Positions 18,444-27,977 of a DNA stretch of 64,000 nucleotides are shown in pieces (position 1 is the first letter of the stretch; each line of letters opens with the position of its first letter). Source of the stretch: Microvirga sp. 3-52. GTDB taxonomy: Bacteria; Pseudomonadota; Alphaproteobacteria; Rhizobiales; Beijerinckiaceae. Both the position numbers and the translations under genes were made by a program. The stretch spans positions 14,989-78,988 of the forward strand of contig NZ_JAHAMK010000004.1 of assembly GCF_018383585.1 (NCBI RefSeq), in the 5' to 3' direction. The notes beneath the pieces are model-generated. The model did no database searches. It was not told the origin of the DNA and saw only the letters and a list, made by a program, of their open reading frames with translations.

Positions 18444-19388
18444 ATGGGCAATTTTTCCAAAGCCACCGAGTATTTCCGGGCTTTTCGTGAAAGTCACTTG
18501 CAAGACTATTTTGATGTGATGAGACACTACAATGTGAGCCACACTTCGGGATACCATCCGTTCCCAGGCTCCGACCTTGTTGTGCAGACAATTCGTGACA
18601 TCTATTACAATCTGGAGGAGACCTATGCTGACCTCTCTGTTCCCAGTGGTTTTGTCACGCCTGACGCCTTAGTGCAAAGCTGGAACGGTTTCAGGGGATT
18701 GCTTGAACGCAAAAACGGGGAACTCGCGCAGATTCGCCAGAAACTTATAGAGACCGAGAAGAAAAAGCAGTCCCAAAGAGGCTACGGGATCGCCGAGTGG
18801 AATGATTTGGATTATCTACCCGAGCCCCTCATACAGGCTAAAAAGGTCTGTCAGGAAACTTTAGCCGCGGTAACCTACACAATTGAATTGTATAATGGTA
18901 TGCAGACCCGGACAGAATCTGAAAAATCCATAGCCGAAGAGAATATTATCAAGATACTTCAGAGATTTCATAGGTTTTATCTTCAGATTAAGAAACGTCA
19001 TGCAGGTCGACAGTCCATCCAAATTGATGACGAATACGACGTTCAAGACATACTACATGCGATACTGCGCCTTGAATTCGATGATATCAGAGAGGAAGAA
19101 TATACCCCCTCATACGCAGGGGGGTCCTCCCGAGTAGATTTTTTAATCAAAGCCTCACTTATTGCTATTGAAGTCAAGAAGACAAGATCTTCGCTAAAAA
19201 GCAAACAAGTGGGAGAAGAATTGATTATAGACATCGCCCGATACAAGTCGCATCCGAGCGTTAAAACTCTGATATGCTTTGTGTATGATCCCGAACACTA
19301 CATAAATAACCCGCATGGAATCGAAAATGACCTAAGCAAGAGTCATGACGATCTTTCTGTTAGGGTGATTATCAGTCCAAAGCCGTAA
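18444..19388 (+). CDS. DpnII/MboI-fold PD-(D/E)XK nuclease-like protein
   Basis: A 314-aa protein. The C-terminal third carries a PD-(D/E)XK active site, SRVDFLIKASLIAIEVKKTR, with D232, E243 and K245 in the order D-x10-E-x-K. The preceding QDILHAILRLEFDDIREEEY and the GGSSRVDF turn match the REase_DpnII-MboI type of domain found in defence proteins. The N-terminal 180 residues are mostly helical, with a Lys/Glu-rich segment at 88-112. The ATG at 18444 is preferred; a start 22 codons upstream is possible. It is the first cargo gene inside element 1 and its codons are clearly AT-richer than the host's. It probably cuts nucleic acid, but whether as restriction enzyme or effector is unknown. Confidence 0.7.
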   Translation: MGNFSKATEYFRAFRESHLQDYFDVMRHYNVSHTSGYHPFPGSDLVVQTIRDIYYNLEETYADLSVPSGFVTPDALVQSWNGFRGLLERKNGELAQIRQKLIETEKKKQSQRGYGIAEWNDLDYLPEPLIQAKKVCQETLAAVTYTIELYNGMQTRTESEKSIAEENIIKILQRFHRFYLQIKKRHAGRQSIQIDDEYDVQDILHAILRLEFDDIREEEYTPSYAGGSSRVDFLIKASLIAIEVKKTRSSLKSKQVGEELIIDIARYKSHPSVKTLICFVYDPEHYINNPHGIENDLSKSHDDLSVRVIISPKP

Positions 19389-19598
19389 TGCCTAGCTTGT
19401 ACCTTGGCGGCACAATTGCTTCTGATCCGGCAGGAGATGCACCAAGAGCAGCCTAACACGCCTAGAATCATACCTTCTGCCACAGCTTGGCTCGCTGTCT
19501 AAAGGAGATTATTCTCGTTGTAACTGTCTTCGGCTGTCGCAGATATGGCTTGCCATGTTATAGGCGCGTCTCTGTAACGATGATACGGAGCGAGGCGG

Positions 19599-20246
19599 TT
19601 GAAGGCGCAGATACAAGCTAACTATGAGAAGCGGCTCCGGAGTTATGCCTCGCTTATCCACGGGAACGAACCGCCAGGCATGGTCGCAAAGCTGGCAACC
19701 TACTCGTCCCTAGTGAAGCAGCATGCCCTGCATGGAGACAGGCTCTGGCAGATCGAGCCCCTACTCTATCCGCTCATTCGAGCGGTCGAGGTCGATCTCC
19801 ATCTCGCGACGGCAAAGCTACTCGAGAAGCCGCAGCGCAGCGAGCGTAGCTTATTCTCATTTCTCAGCTTCTGCCTGACGAACCGGACGAACATCTCCTG
19901 GAGAACGGGCTCGCCGCCGGAGGATCTAATCCAACGGCAGCTCGATGACTTAGAAGCCCACCGTGCAACGATTACAACGATCATGGCGCGGAGGGACAAG
20001 TTCTTTGCCCATCTCGATAAGCGGTACTTCGCTGATCCAAGTTCGGTCTATTCGGACTTCCCGTTGGACGAGACGGCGGTAATCGCACTGGTGAACTGCG
20101 TCATTAAGATCGTCTCGGAACATCAAGTCAGCCTGAACGGCGCCGTCAACTTCCATCTCGGCGAATTCTATCACATCGCGGTCGACAACATGGTGCGTAA
20201 TCTTGAGACCGGACGTAAGGTGAATTGTCTAGGCCAACTCAATTAA
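19599..20246 (+). CDS. HEPN/AbiU2-like predicted ribonuclease
   Basis: A 215-aa all-helical protein. The motif RRDKFFAHLDKR (R132-x5-H138) fits the R-x4-6-H active site of HEPN RNases, and its setting (LEAHRATITTIMARRDKFFAHLD) resembles AbiU2-type HEPN proteins. These are often toxins or abortive-infection effectors cleaving RNA. The start is TTG at 19599 with a GGAGCGAGG purine tract just before it; nearby ATGs are out of frame. An acidic protein gene follows after about 120 bp and could be a partner or antitoxin, but that is inference. Confidence 0.6.
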   Translation: MKAQIQANYEKRLRSYASLIHGNEPPGMVAKLATYSSLVKQHALHGDRLWQIEPLLYPLIRAVEVDLHLATAKLLEKPQRSERSLFSFLSFCLTNRTNISWRTGSPPEDLIQRQLDDLEAHRATITTIMARRDKFFAHLDKRYFADPSSVYSDFPLDETAVIALVNCVIKIVSEHQVSLNGAVNFHLGEFYHIAVDNMVRNLETGRKVNCLGQLN

Positions 20247-20363
20247 CATATGGGGGCATTCTCGACATCGTCCGATAGCCTCGACAATGAATTTGAATGC
20301 ATAGTAGGAGCGATCACTCCCAAGCCAACAGTTGCGTTATGGGAGGGAGCGGGGCTTTAGCGT

Positions 20364-20801
20364 ATGGCTGTAACTGAAGAAATCTACGAACTTGTGCGGC
20401 TCCTGGATGAAGAGGGCTTTGGCCAACTAGCTGGTGAACTCTTGTCTGATCTTAATGTCGGCCGCCTCGAAACGGAGCACGAAGATGGTCGCTCGGATCC
20501 CGAGATTGATTCCGACGAAGATGACGATAGGCCGAGCCCCTCAGTTCCCTTCGAACCAGACGAGCAACTGCCCGAGGCAGTAAGGTTTCTCCACCTGCGT
20601 TTGGTTGAACCAGCACGCCGTCTCGTCGAGGCTGAACGCATTGCGGCAGAATTGAGTGGGTACGCCGAAGTCAGAATTCGCTTCGGTGACGAAGATCAAG
20701 TCAGCGGAGATCAAGAAGGTCTGCGAGCTCCACCAGGTGATGACTCATTGGTGAACGCACTCGAAAAGGCCGTTAATCGATTGATAAACCCAGCACACTG
20801 A
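20364..20801 (+). CDS. Acidic protein of unknown function
   Basis: A 145-aa strongly acidic protein. Residues 1-35 are helical (EEIYELVRLLDEEGFGQLAG). Residues 36-70 are a disordered Asp/Glu/Ser run, and the rest is helical (FLHLRLVEPARRLVEAERIAAEL). No family recognised. It lies 11 bp upstream of the PD-(D/E)XK gene that follows, so the two are likely one operon. It could be an inhibitor or partner of a neighbouring nuclease, or a DNA mimic; neither is shown. Confidence 0.6.
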   Translation: MAVTEEIYELVRLLDEEGFGQLAGELLSDLNVGRLETEHEDGRSDPEIDSDEDDDRPSPSVPFEPDEQLPEAVRFLHLRLVEPARRLVEAERIAAELSGYAEVRIRFGDEDQVSGDQEGLRAPPGDDSLVNALEKAVNRLINPAH

Positions 20802-20812
20802 GAACTTACCTA

Positions 20813-21637
20813 ATGGCTCTTGATCCGACGCTGGTCACAGAACTTCGTACGATTTTGAGGAACTTCCGTGCCGCGCATGGACCTGCGGCCGTCCCTACAG
20901 GCGCAGGAAAGGCACTTGAGGCTTGGTTGTTGATGAAACTTGCACGAGAGGCGCAGGCATCAGGCAAGTGGGATGTTGAACTCTGCGATGGCGCTGGGAA
21001 CCCGATTGCGGCGGGCAATGCATTCGTCATTCGCAGCAACCCGGGAGGAATAGCAGCGAGTGCGCCGAGTGCCCCCGGCTTCGTACGTCTGAAGGCATCC
21101 CACACAAACTGGAAGCTTTGGCTTCGAGGCCATCATTGTCATCTTGAACTTCATGGTAGCCTACAGTGGATCGGCCGCAGTAATGCCAAGCATGAGTGCG
21201 ACATCTCCGTGCTACCAGCAGTAATCGGAGATGCCATCCGGGGAACAGGTGGTGGACGACCAAGCGGGCTGCCGGTGGTTGCTATCGAGTGCAAGGACAA
21301 AGTTAGCCATGGCACGCCCGACGAGATGCGACAGACTTTAGCGCGGCTGTTTGATCTTGCCCATGTGAGCCAGACAATGCTCGGCGGGTATCATCGCATC
21401 TTCCACGCTGCTTCTATGACGAGCTGGGGCCGACGTAGTTCGGCCTACCGTTCCTACTTCGCCAGTGGCCATTTCGGTATTGTTCGGGTCGGAGCATTCC
21501 AACGCAGCGCTACTCGCATGGCGCAACATTACTACATTGGGCGGTATTTCGACATCTACGACCCAGCCAAGGTTACGGTAACGCAAGTAGCGTCGCGCTT
21601 CCTTGACGTAATAGGATCAGTGGCGAAAATGGCTTGA
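20813..21637 (+). CDS. Predicted PD-(D/E)XK restriction-endonuclease-like protein
   Basis: A 274-aa protein with a nuclease-like core: an N-terminal helix with Glu (GKALEAWLLMKLA, E35), then KHECDISVLPA (D130) and PVVAIECKDK (E159, K161), the D ... E-x-K pattern of the fold. The downstream QTLARLFDLAHVSQTMLGGY resembles the helix after the active site. I recognise no named family. It begins 11 bp after the acidic gene and is followed by about 300 bp before vsr. Given neighbouring dcm and vsr it could be a restriction component, but a restriction partner is not proven. Confidence 0.6.
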   Translation: MALDPTLVTELRTILRNFRAAHGPAAVPTGAGKALEAWLLMKLAREAQASGKWDVELCDGAGNPIAAGNAFVIRSNPGGIAASAPSAPGFVRLKASHTNWKLWLRGHHCHLELHGSLQWIGRSNAKHECDISVLPAVIGDAIRGTGGGRPSGLPVVAIECKDKVSHGTPDEMRQTLARLFDLAHVSQTMLGGYHRIFHAASMTSWGRRSSAYRSYFASGHFGIVRVGAFQRSATRMAQHYYIGRYFDIYDPAKVTVTQVASRFLDVIGSVAKMA

Positions 21638-21940
21638 GCATCAACCCAGCTACTGACTGGATGTGCGAACAATTATAAGAGGTGCCACCCGTCGCTTTAG
21701 GTGATGTGCGGGAACGGCGCCTACGATCCTACAGAAGTCCTCATCTTACATAAAGTTGCATGCGGAGCGCCGCATCCTGGAGATTGTGAGTGCGCTTCGG
21801 CGCAGAGAAGCTCGGTATCTTGAGGGAAGGAACCTGACGAGCCGGCGTGCTTTCTGTGAAAGTGAACTAAAGCAGGAGTTTGGACATGGACTATATTTTC
21901 CAAATTCAACTCCCAAATATGAAGCCTATGTGAGAGCGCG
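21638..21940. other. Gap before vsr
   Basis: About 300 bp. A frame from 21756 (ERRILEIVSALRRREARYL) reads somewhat protein-like before running into vsr in another phase, but has no match I know. Otherwise nothing is seen here. Confidence 0.3.
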
Positions 21941-22378
21941 GTGGACAGGCTTTCACCCGAAGCCCGCAGCCGAAACATGGCAAAGATATGCGGGAAAAAC
22001 ACTAAACCCGAGCTGTGGGTCCGTAGGATGCTGCACCGGTTGGGATACCGGTATCGCATTCATGCGCGGGGACTTCCTGGGCGACCTGACATTGTGTTCC
22101 CGGCTCGGCAAAAGGTCATCTTTGTTCACGGATGCTTTTGGCACCGGCATATGAACTGCCGGTATTCCTATCATCCTAAATCACGCATAGAGTTCTGGAC
22201 TGAAAAATTTGCCAAGAACATCCAGCGTGATCGCGAAGCGGCGGCGAAGCTCAAGGACGCAGGCTGGGAGGTACTGGTGGTCTGGGAATGCGATATCAGA
22301 GAGCGGCCCGCAGCAGTCGAAAGGCAGCTGACCGCTTTCCTCGGATCTCCGCGCCGGGCTACGGAGTCTAAAGGTTAG
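21941..22378 (+). CDS. vsr: Very short patch repair endonuclease Vsr
   Basis: A 145-aa strand-specific endonuclease that nicks beside T:G mismatches created by deamination of 5-methylcytosine. The N terminus MDRLSPEARSRNMAKICGKN, GRPDIVF (D50) and FVHGCFWH (H63, H68) match the catalytic Asp/His/His of the family, and the Cys/His zinc ligands HGCFWHRHMNC are present. The start is GTG at 21941, which gives the canonical N terminus. It is convergent with the dcm gene, 34 bp apart, the usual pairing of Vsr with a cytosine-5 methyltransferase. Confidence 0.93.
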   Translation: MDRLSPEARSRNMAKICGKNTKPELWVRRMLHRLGYRYRIHARGLPGRPDIVFPARQKVIFVHGCFWHRHMNCRYSYHPKSRIEFWTEKFAKNIQRDREAAAKLKDAGWEVLVVWECDIRERPAAVERQLTAFLGSPRRATESKG

Positions 22379-22412
22379 CTGTCCAGCAGCCCCTGATGCT
22401 CGCCTCCGAGGG

Positions 22413-24206
22413 CTATGCCGCACGGGTCCTTCTTCCGTCGGCAGCCCGGCGGCGCGTCCCGTGGCGCTGGTCTCGCAACACCTGCTTGAGCACACCGGCT
22501 ACCACATTCGCCAGCTGAACGGCCAGATAAGGCGGGACGGCGTTCCCGACCTGCTCGTACTGCTGGGTGCGTGTGCCCTCGAAGAAGTAGTTATCTGGAA
22601 ACGTCTGGAGGCGTGCCGCCTCACGGACCGTCAGGCTGCGGCATTGCGCCGGATCGTAGTGGATATAGTAATGCCCATCCTTCCGGATGTGCGACATGAT
22701 CGTTGTAGCCGGTCTTGTCTCCACTTGGACACGGAACCGGTCATGAAAGTCCCTGGAACCGGTAGGTTCGCCACTGGCCGTCCGTACGTTCTCATGATGA
22801 GGCAGAAGCGACGGCGGAAAGTGGCGGATCTTCGGAGACACTCCCGTGACCTGGCTGCAGGCAGCCGCGAAAAGATAGCGTCCGAAATCCGAATCCATGT
22901 GATGTCGGGTTTCGTGCTGAATGACGCCCTTGAGACGGTCATCACGGAGCCATCGCTGCAGCTCGCTTTTCGGCGGGCGGGAAGAGACTTTGCGAGGAAG
23001 GAAAGAGCCGCCCCGATCCAGCTTTGGACAAAGACTGTTCCGTATGGTCCTGACGAGCTTCCGCACTGCTGGGAGCTCGATCTCTGCAATGGTCTCCTTG
23101 GGCAAGGAGTCCCTGACAGCTTGGATCCACTGTTCGGCCGTATCGAATCGCTCATGACGCTGACGGCTCTTGCCGCGTCCACTCCGGCCGCTCCTAAGTG
23201 CCGGCAGATCGCCGATAACCTGACCGACGCTGACACGTTCACTCCGCACCGAGAGCGGCTCCGGCAGCAGGTCAAGGTCATTGCGGATGCCGAGAAGAAT
23301 GACGCGATGACGTTCCTGAGGCACGCCATGCCGTTCGGCATGAATGAGATAGTCTTCCCGGGAGCACTCACCTGTTGGCCCATCAGGCCGTGTCGTGAAT
23401 GAGTATAGCTGATATCCTTCCCTTCGGCCATCAGCGATGGCCTCCCAGCCTGCCGGAAGATGGTCGTGCTGGAGTGCTTCCCAGGGATTACGCATGTCCC
23501 TGAGGATGCTGTCGAAGATGAAAGCAGAACCCTCGCTGCCATCGGCTTCACAGACGGGAACCTTGGATGTCAGAATGCCCTTGACGTTCTCCATCACGAA
23601 CACCGAGGGCTGGTGGAGAGCCACGATCTCCAGATATTCCCTGTAGAGAGTATGCTTCTCATCCCGGAAGAATTGTTCACTCCGCTCGCGGCGGCGGCGT
23701 TCCAGCTCCTGCGCAGGCAGTTCCATGCGACGGTCACGGCCGTTGCCAAGACGGCGTGACCTGCCGACGACAGAATAGGCCTGACATGGCGGCCCGCCCA
23801 GCAGGACCCAATGAGGGGCATCACCGATACGATGCTTGATCCGGCGATGCAGCTCGAAGAACCTCTCGTCACCCTCATTGCCCAGCGCTGTCTGCCAAAC
23901 TTCCGCCTGCGCCTGATGCCACTCGGGAAAAGCTTGCAGTCTTTCCCACCAGCGGCGCCGGTCGTCTGGGTCGATGCTGCGGATATAGTTGTAGTACTCC
24001 TCCGGAACTGGTCTCCCGTAGAAGTGACGGAAGAATGCCCGCAGTCGAAGCGTCCGCACCGCAGCCTCATCCTTCTCGATAGACAGGCGGACATCGTAGT
24101 GCAGTGGATCGCCGTAGAATGCGGAATGCCGGCTGAAGCCTTCGCTCAGACCTCCTGGGCCGGCGAAAAGGTCGATAACAGGGACTATGGTCGGGACGAA
24201 GCTCAT
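22413..24206 (-). CDS. dcm: DNA (cytosine-5)-methyltransferase
   Basis: A 597-aa C5 methyltransferase, longer than the usual 350-450 aa. Motif I is DLFAGPGGLSEGF (12-24) and motif IV is GGPPCQAYS with catalytic C141. Motif VI is MENVKG (E206), motif VIII is VPQERHRVILLG and motif X is EQVGNAVPPYLA near the C terminus. An insert of about 80 residues between motifs I and IV and the long target-recognition region explain the size. The ATG at 24206 was chosen because the 78 upstream residues are not family-like. With vsr it forms a modification-repair pair; a dedicated endonuclease is not certain. The recognition sequence cannot be read from sequence. Confidence 0.94.
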   Translation of the reverse strand: MSFVPTIVPVIDLFAGPGGLSEGFSRHSAFYGDPLHYDVRLSIEKDEAAVRTLRLRAFFRHFYGRPVPEEYYNYIRSIDPDDRRRWWERLQAFPEWHQAQAEVWQTALGNEGDERFFELHRRIKHRIGDAPHWVLLGGPPCQAYSVVGRSRRLGNGRDRRMELPAQELERRRRERSEQFFRDEKHTLYREYLEIVALHQPSVFVMENVKGILTSKVPVCEADGSEGSAFIFDSILRDMRNPWEALQHDHLPAGWEAIADGRREGYQLYSFTTRPDGPTGECSREDYLIHAERHGVPQERHRVILLGIRNDLDLLPEPLSVRSERVSVGQVIGDLPALRSGRSGRGKSRQRHERFDTAEQWIQAVRDSLPKETIAEIELPAVRKLVRTIRNSLCPKLDRGGSFLPRKVSSRPPKSELQRWLRDDRLKGVIQHETRHHMDSDFGRYLFAAACSQVTGVSPKIRHFPPSLLPHHENVRTASGEPTGSRDFHDRFRVQVETRPATTIMSHIRKDGHYYIHYDPAQCRSLTVREAARLQTFPDNYFFEGTRTQQYEQVGNAVPPYLAVQLANVVAGVLKQVLRDQRHGTRRRAADGRRTRAA

Positions 24207-24775
24207 GATGAGGAATCTATAAATGCTAATGGATGGGCACACCAGGCCTGCTGCATGATCCACGACGAAATTTATCTTCGAGATCTTTCTAGCAGCCAGA
24301 AGCATGCCCTTGATCTTCCGGAGACGCTCCACGCAATTCCTATGTAGGCCAGCATGACGCCTTCTTGAGGCAATGCCTGCACCACCGACACACTCACTCG
24401 GGCCCTGCCGCTGAGTGCACGTATTTGGGGGATGGAGCAACGAGGCAACCTATTTCCGACCTATGGCATGTCCCAAGGGAATGAGTTTTCAGTACGGCGG
24501 CACAAAATGGAGCCGAAGCTTGTGCTGATCGCCCTTCCTTCCTAGAGCACCTCGTCGAAGATGCAGAAACTCCTGCAAGCAATTTGAGATTCAGCACAGG
24601 ATTGCAACATTGTCTTACGATATATCGCTGCTCAAGCCTTAGGCTTTCACCTGCTCGCCGTGTATCACGCGTGCCAATCGTTTGTAGATGCAGTGGAGGC
24701 AACGAGCTTATTCTCTTGCACTCCATAGGTTGCTTGCTACGCTCCCAGAAAGACAGCGGGGGCATTCGGAAAGAC
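24207..24775. other. Divergent intergenic region between dcm and nurA-herA
   Basis: About 570 bp between the dcm start (minus) and the nurA start (plus), so it should hold both promoters. I found no convincing gene or perfect operator. An AT-rich run near 24583-24630 (ATTTGAGATTCAGC, then ACGATATATCG) is the best promoter-like stretch. Confidence 0.4.
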
Positions 24776-26071
24776 GTGGCTAAGTCAGGGGACATTCGCG
24801 AACGCATCGAAGCACGCATCAGCCAAGGCGAATTCCTGGCTAGCATGTTATTTGTTGCAGGGAAGCAGTCGGAGGAGGTTCAGGATAGTTTTGTCGCAAA
24901 TCTATCCAAGATTGCCACCTCTGTCCGGGAACTCCTGGAGAACAACAACCTTCTTGAAAAGCTCCCGTATCGACCGGCCAGCTACTGGCCCAGCGTCAAA
25001 GGAAAAACATTCGCATTTATCGATGGTGGCGTGGCAAACATCGATCTTCCATCTGCAGCACCGATCGGAATACGGGTTGGCTCGTACATCGTGCGTCCTG
25101 GAGATGAGAGTGAGCGACGGGAGCGTTTCAACATCGAGCTCCAGCTCGTTGATGACCTCTACAGTGCCTCTGGATTCCTCTACGATGACGATTTCTTAGA
25201 CATCGCCAAGCTTAGAGACGCTGCTCGCATGGTCAGCGAGGTGGCGGCTGCATACCGCTTAGCAGCGTTGTCTGGGGATGAACAACTAGATGCTGTCGTA
25301 CTCCATGGCCCACTTATCAATCCTGTCGCACCGTATGGCCTAGAAGATTTTCCCGCGTTTAGCGTTAGCGCATGCCGCAAGCTGCTTAATGACGAGACTT
25401 GGAACGGCGAGGAACGCGAGCGACAGTTTGTATCTATTTACCTAGAGGTGCTTGAACGACTTCGTTCTACGGGTACACCTGTAGTTGGTGCTGTTGAGCG
25501 CTCCATCGGCCGCGACCCGGTGTTTACCCGGCGCATTTTAGATCGGCTCCAGAAGAGCAAGGTGCTGAAGGAGAAGGATGCCAAGAAGCTCGAGGACGCG
25601 ATCATTGCATATGGCCTAAACGATGCCTCCCTACTCGACGTGGTGCTGGCTGAAGACGAATATGTCACTCCTATACCCGTAATGAGGCAAGGACCGGAGA
25701 ACAAATGGCCCGAGGAGTGGAAACGTAAAATCCGCGAGTATCCTGATGCCCTGACTACGTACATTAAGCCCTCAGCTCTCGTGATGCCATTCCGGGTTGA
25801 GGCCTTCGAAGGCATCTCCGATTTTGCTTCTGTTCTTGAATTGATACTTCACACGAGCCGTCTTCTTCCTTCCTATGGCTTTCCGGTCGGTTTAGATATT
25901 GTCGACAAATTCGCCAAGGTGCCTTCGTGGATGAGCCGCAGTGTAAAGGGCCAACATCAGGTGGTTCTACTTAAGAAGGCCTTAGAAAGCGGTGACCCGC
26001 GCACTGTGGCCTTTGCAAAACGAGTACTAGCTGCGAGAGGACGGGACTGGCTTTTCCGTCCGTCCGTTTAA
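24776..26071 (+). CDS. nurA: NurA-domain nuclease
   Basis: A protein of about 431 aa with the NurA nuclease fold, an RNase H-like 5'-3' exonuclease/endonuclease that works with the HerA ATPase. The first active-site strand is KTFAFIDGGVANI (D83). A second acidic site lies in the DAVVLHGPLINP block near 172, and the C-terminal KGQHQVVLLKKA is also seen in the family. The open frame extends 64 codons upstream but is not protein-like, so a GTG at 24776 (VAKSGDIRERIE) is preferred; ATG 24845 is an alternative. It is followed after 22 bp by herA. NurA-HerA pairs are standard in archaeal end resection but uncommon in proteobacteria, where they tend to sit in defence loci. Confidence 0.8.
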   Translation: MAKSGDIRERIEARISQGEFLASMLFVAGKQSEEVQDSFVANLSKIATSVRELLENNNLLEKLPYRPASYWPSVKGKTFAFIDGGVANIDLPSAAPIGIRVGSYIVRPGDESERRERFNIELQLVDDLYSASGFLYDDDFLDIAKLRDAARMVSEVAAAYRLAALSGDEQLDAVVLHGPLINPVAPYGLEDFPAFSVSACRKLLNDETWNGEERERQFVSIYLEVLERLRSTGTPVVGAVERSIGRDPVFTRRILDRLQKSKVLKEKDAKKLEDAIIAYGLNDASLLDVVLAEDEYVTPIPVMRQGPENKWPEEWKRKIREYPDALTTYIKPSALVMPFRVEAFEGISDFASVLELILHTSRLLPSYGFPVGLDIVDKFAKVPSWMSRSVKGQHQVVLLKKALESGDPRTVAFAKRVLAARGRDWLFRPSV

Positions 26072-26093
26072 AGAATAATTTCGGGGGCGAAAA

Positions 26094-27977
26094 ATGGATG
26101 TACGGGCACCTAAGTTAAAGTCTGCGGCGAAGAAGAAATCAGAGAAGACCACTGGAAGGCCTGCAGAGGATCAATCCCATGAATGGCCTCGAATTGGCAC
26201 CGTTGTCGGAGAGACCTCTACCGGAAGATACACATTCATTCTAAAAAACCTTCAAGGGAAGCTCGGTGACATCGTAGCAACGCGCGTAGAAGTTCCCATT
26301 GCGACTGGTGGCAAGAAAGAGGTCGCGACGGTTTGGGGACGGATCACATCGATTGATCGTTTTAATCCATTTTTCCCAGCGGAGGCAGCTCAGGAGCTCG
26401 CAAACGAGAACATCAAACTCCTTGATACGGTTCTGTCAGGCAGCCGTGATCATCTCGAGGCCGAAGTGCTGATCCTGGGAACTACGTTTGGCGACGATCC
26501 AGGTGCCGCCCAGTTATCACCGCTAACCTATCCGGTTAAGCCGTCAGCCGAGGTTCTCTATCCTCCGGCCGATGATGTCCGACGTCTGCTTACTGGCGAA
26601 GATGACAAAAAGACGCCACCACCACCGAAACTCTCTATTGGCAGCCTGATCGCGCGTAGCGATGTGCCAGTGTCTCTTTCAGCGCGTGATATTGTGTCTC
26701 GCCACTTGGCGATTCTCGCAATGACAGGCGGCGGCAAGACGGTTGCTGCTAGGCGGATCATTAGGGAACTCATCGAACTCGCCTATCCATTAGTGATTTT
26801 TGATCCTCATGGGGATTATCTGGGCTTCTTCGAGAAGCGGGCGTTGTTCCCGAAATCACGAGTGCGCGTGCTGTTCCCAAGCATTCGCGTACGCCAAGAC
26901 AATCTCGGCGTTATTAGCGATCTCATCGACAAGATGGGCAAGAAGCTTACCGACGCACAGCAGCAATTCTACTACTATCTTCTTAGCAACACCTCCGCGA
27001 CCGATGGGCAGAAGGCTGTCGAGTACATTCAGCGGCTCATCGATCATGCCGACAACATTGCTGCCAAGAAGCGTAAGAAGGACGACCACATAGCCGACGA
27101 GCTCGCAGATACACGCAGTGGCACCATGAACGCAGTGAAGCGTTCGCTGGAGTTCGTGCGTGACAACCTAAGACAGATGGAGTCGAATAACGCTCGTCTG
27201 CGAAGCCAAAGCCGGTTTAAGGAATACACTTTTGAGGAGATGCCAGATCCCTCTGACGCGCCGGATGAAATTGTGGCTCCCGGGACAGTGTCGATCTTCT
27301 ATTTGGCTGGCTACGACCACCTAAACCAGTCTGCAATCGTCAGCATTGTGCTCGAGGCCCTATTCGCTCACAGATCAACACTCTCGGGCGTTATCCCGCC
27401 GTTTCAAGCTGTCATTGAAGAGGCCCATAACTTCATTCCGAGCAGGCAAGAGGGAACTGATGAAACGCCTTCACTGCCAACAATTCGTAAGGTGATTACT
27501 GAAGGCCGTAAATTCGGTACTGGCTTGGTTCTCATCTCGCAACGGCCTTCGCGCCTAGACGAGACTACGCTGGCTCAATGCAACAGCTTCCTCGTGCTCA
27601 GATTAGTGAACCCACGAGATAAAAGCTTTGTCCGATCGGTGATGGAAAACCTCTCTGAATCCGACGCCAATATCCTGCAGGCGTTTGGCCGGGGCCAAGG
27701 TATTGTCTCGGGACAAGCTGTACGCTTTCCACTGCTGGTCCAAGTCAAATTCGACGCCGACCTCGTGAGTGAGGCAATCGGCGACGAGGATTTCATTACT
27801 GAAGCACGCGCATGGAAGCCTGATCCGCAGCGCAAAGCAAATGCCGAGATATTCAAACGCAATATGAACAAGGATACGCAAAAAGCCCGATCAGATGAGA
27901 ACGAGCGCACGACTAACGATCGGCGCAATGCGAGGAAGCGCCCTAGCCGTCGCGGCGGCATCAAACCAGACTTCTGA
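26094..27977 (+). CDS. herA: HerA-family ATPase / DNA translocase
   Basis: A 627-aa hexameric FtsK/HerA-superfamily ATPase. A Lys-rich N terminus (1-25) precedes a HAS-barrel domain (IGTVVGETSTGRYTFIL, 34-50). The P-loop domain has Walker A MTGGGKTVAAR (210-220), FDPHGDYLG, Walker B VIEEAHNF at about 440, and the arginine-rich SQRPSRLDETTLAQCNSF. The C terminus is a basic tail (RKRPSRRGG). A GGGGGCGAA ribosome binding site precedes the ATG. It is translated 22 bp after nurA and should form a nuclease-translocase complex with it that processes DNA ends. Confidence 0.9.
   Translation: MDVRAPKLKSAAKKKSEKTTGRPAEDQSHEWPRIGTVVGETSTGRYTFILKNLQGKLGDIVATRVEVPIATGGKKEVATVWGRITSIDRFNPFFPAEAAQELANENIKLLDTVLSGSRDHLEAEVLILGTTFGDDPGAAQLSPLTYPVKPSAEVLYPPADDVRRLLTGEDDKKTPPPPKLSIGSLIARSDVPVSLSARDIVSRHLAILAMTGGGKTVAARRIIRELIELAYPLVIFDPHGDYLGFFEKRALFPKSRVRVLFPSIRVRQDNLGVISDLIDKMGKKLTDAQQQFYYYLLSNTSATDGQKAVEYIQRLIDHADNIAAKKRKKDDHIADELADTRSGTMNAVKRSLEFVRDNLRQMESNNARLRSQSRFKEYTFEEMPDPSDAPDEIVAPGTVSIFYLAGYDHLNQSAIVSIVLEALFAHRSTLSGVIPPFQAVIEEAHNFIPSRQEGTDETPSLPTIRKVITEGRKFGTGLVLISQRPSRLDETTLAQCNSFLVLRLVNPRDKSFVRSVMENLSESDANILQAFGRGQGIVSGQAVRFPLLVQVKFDADLVSEAIGDEDFITEARAWKPDPQRKANAEIFKRNMNKDTQKARSDENERTTNDRRNARKRPSRRGGIKPDF

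Noticed and set aside
21756-22154. Frame before and overlapping vsr, starting HAERRILEIVSAL
   Set aside because: The first 60 residues look protein-like but it runs out of phase into vsr, and no family is recognised. It is described only in the gap entry.
24394-24846. Minus-strand frame in the dcm-nurA gap
   Set aside because: Ser/Arg/Cys-rich composition, no motif, and it overlaps the nurA start; likely a shadow.
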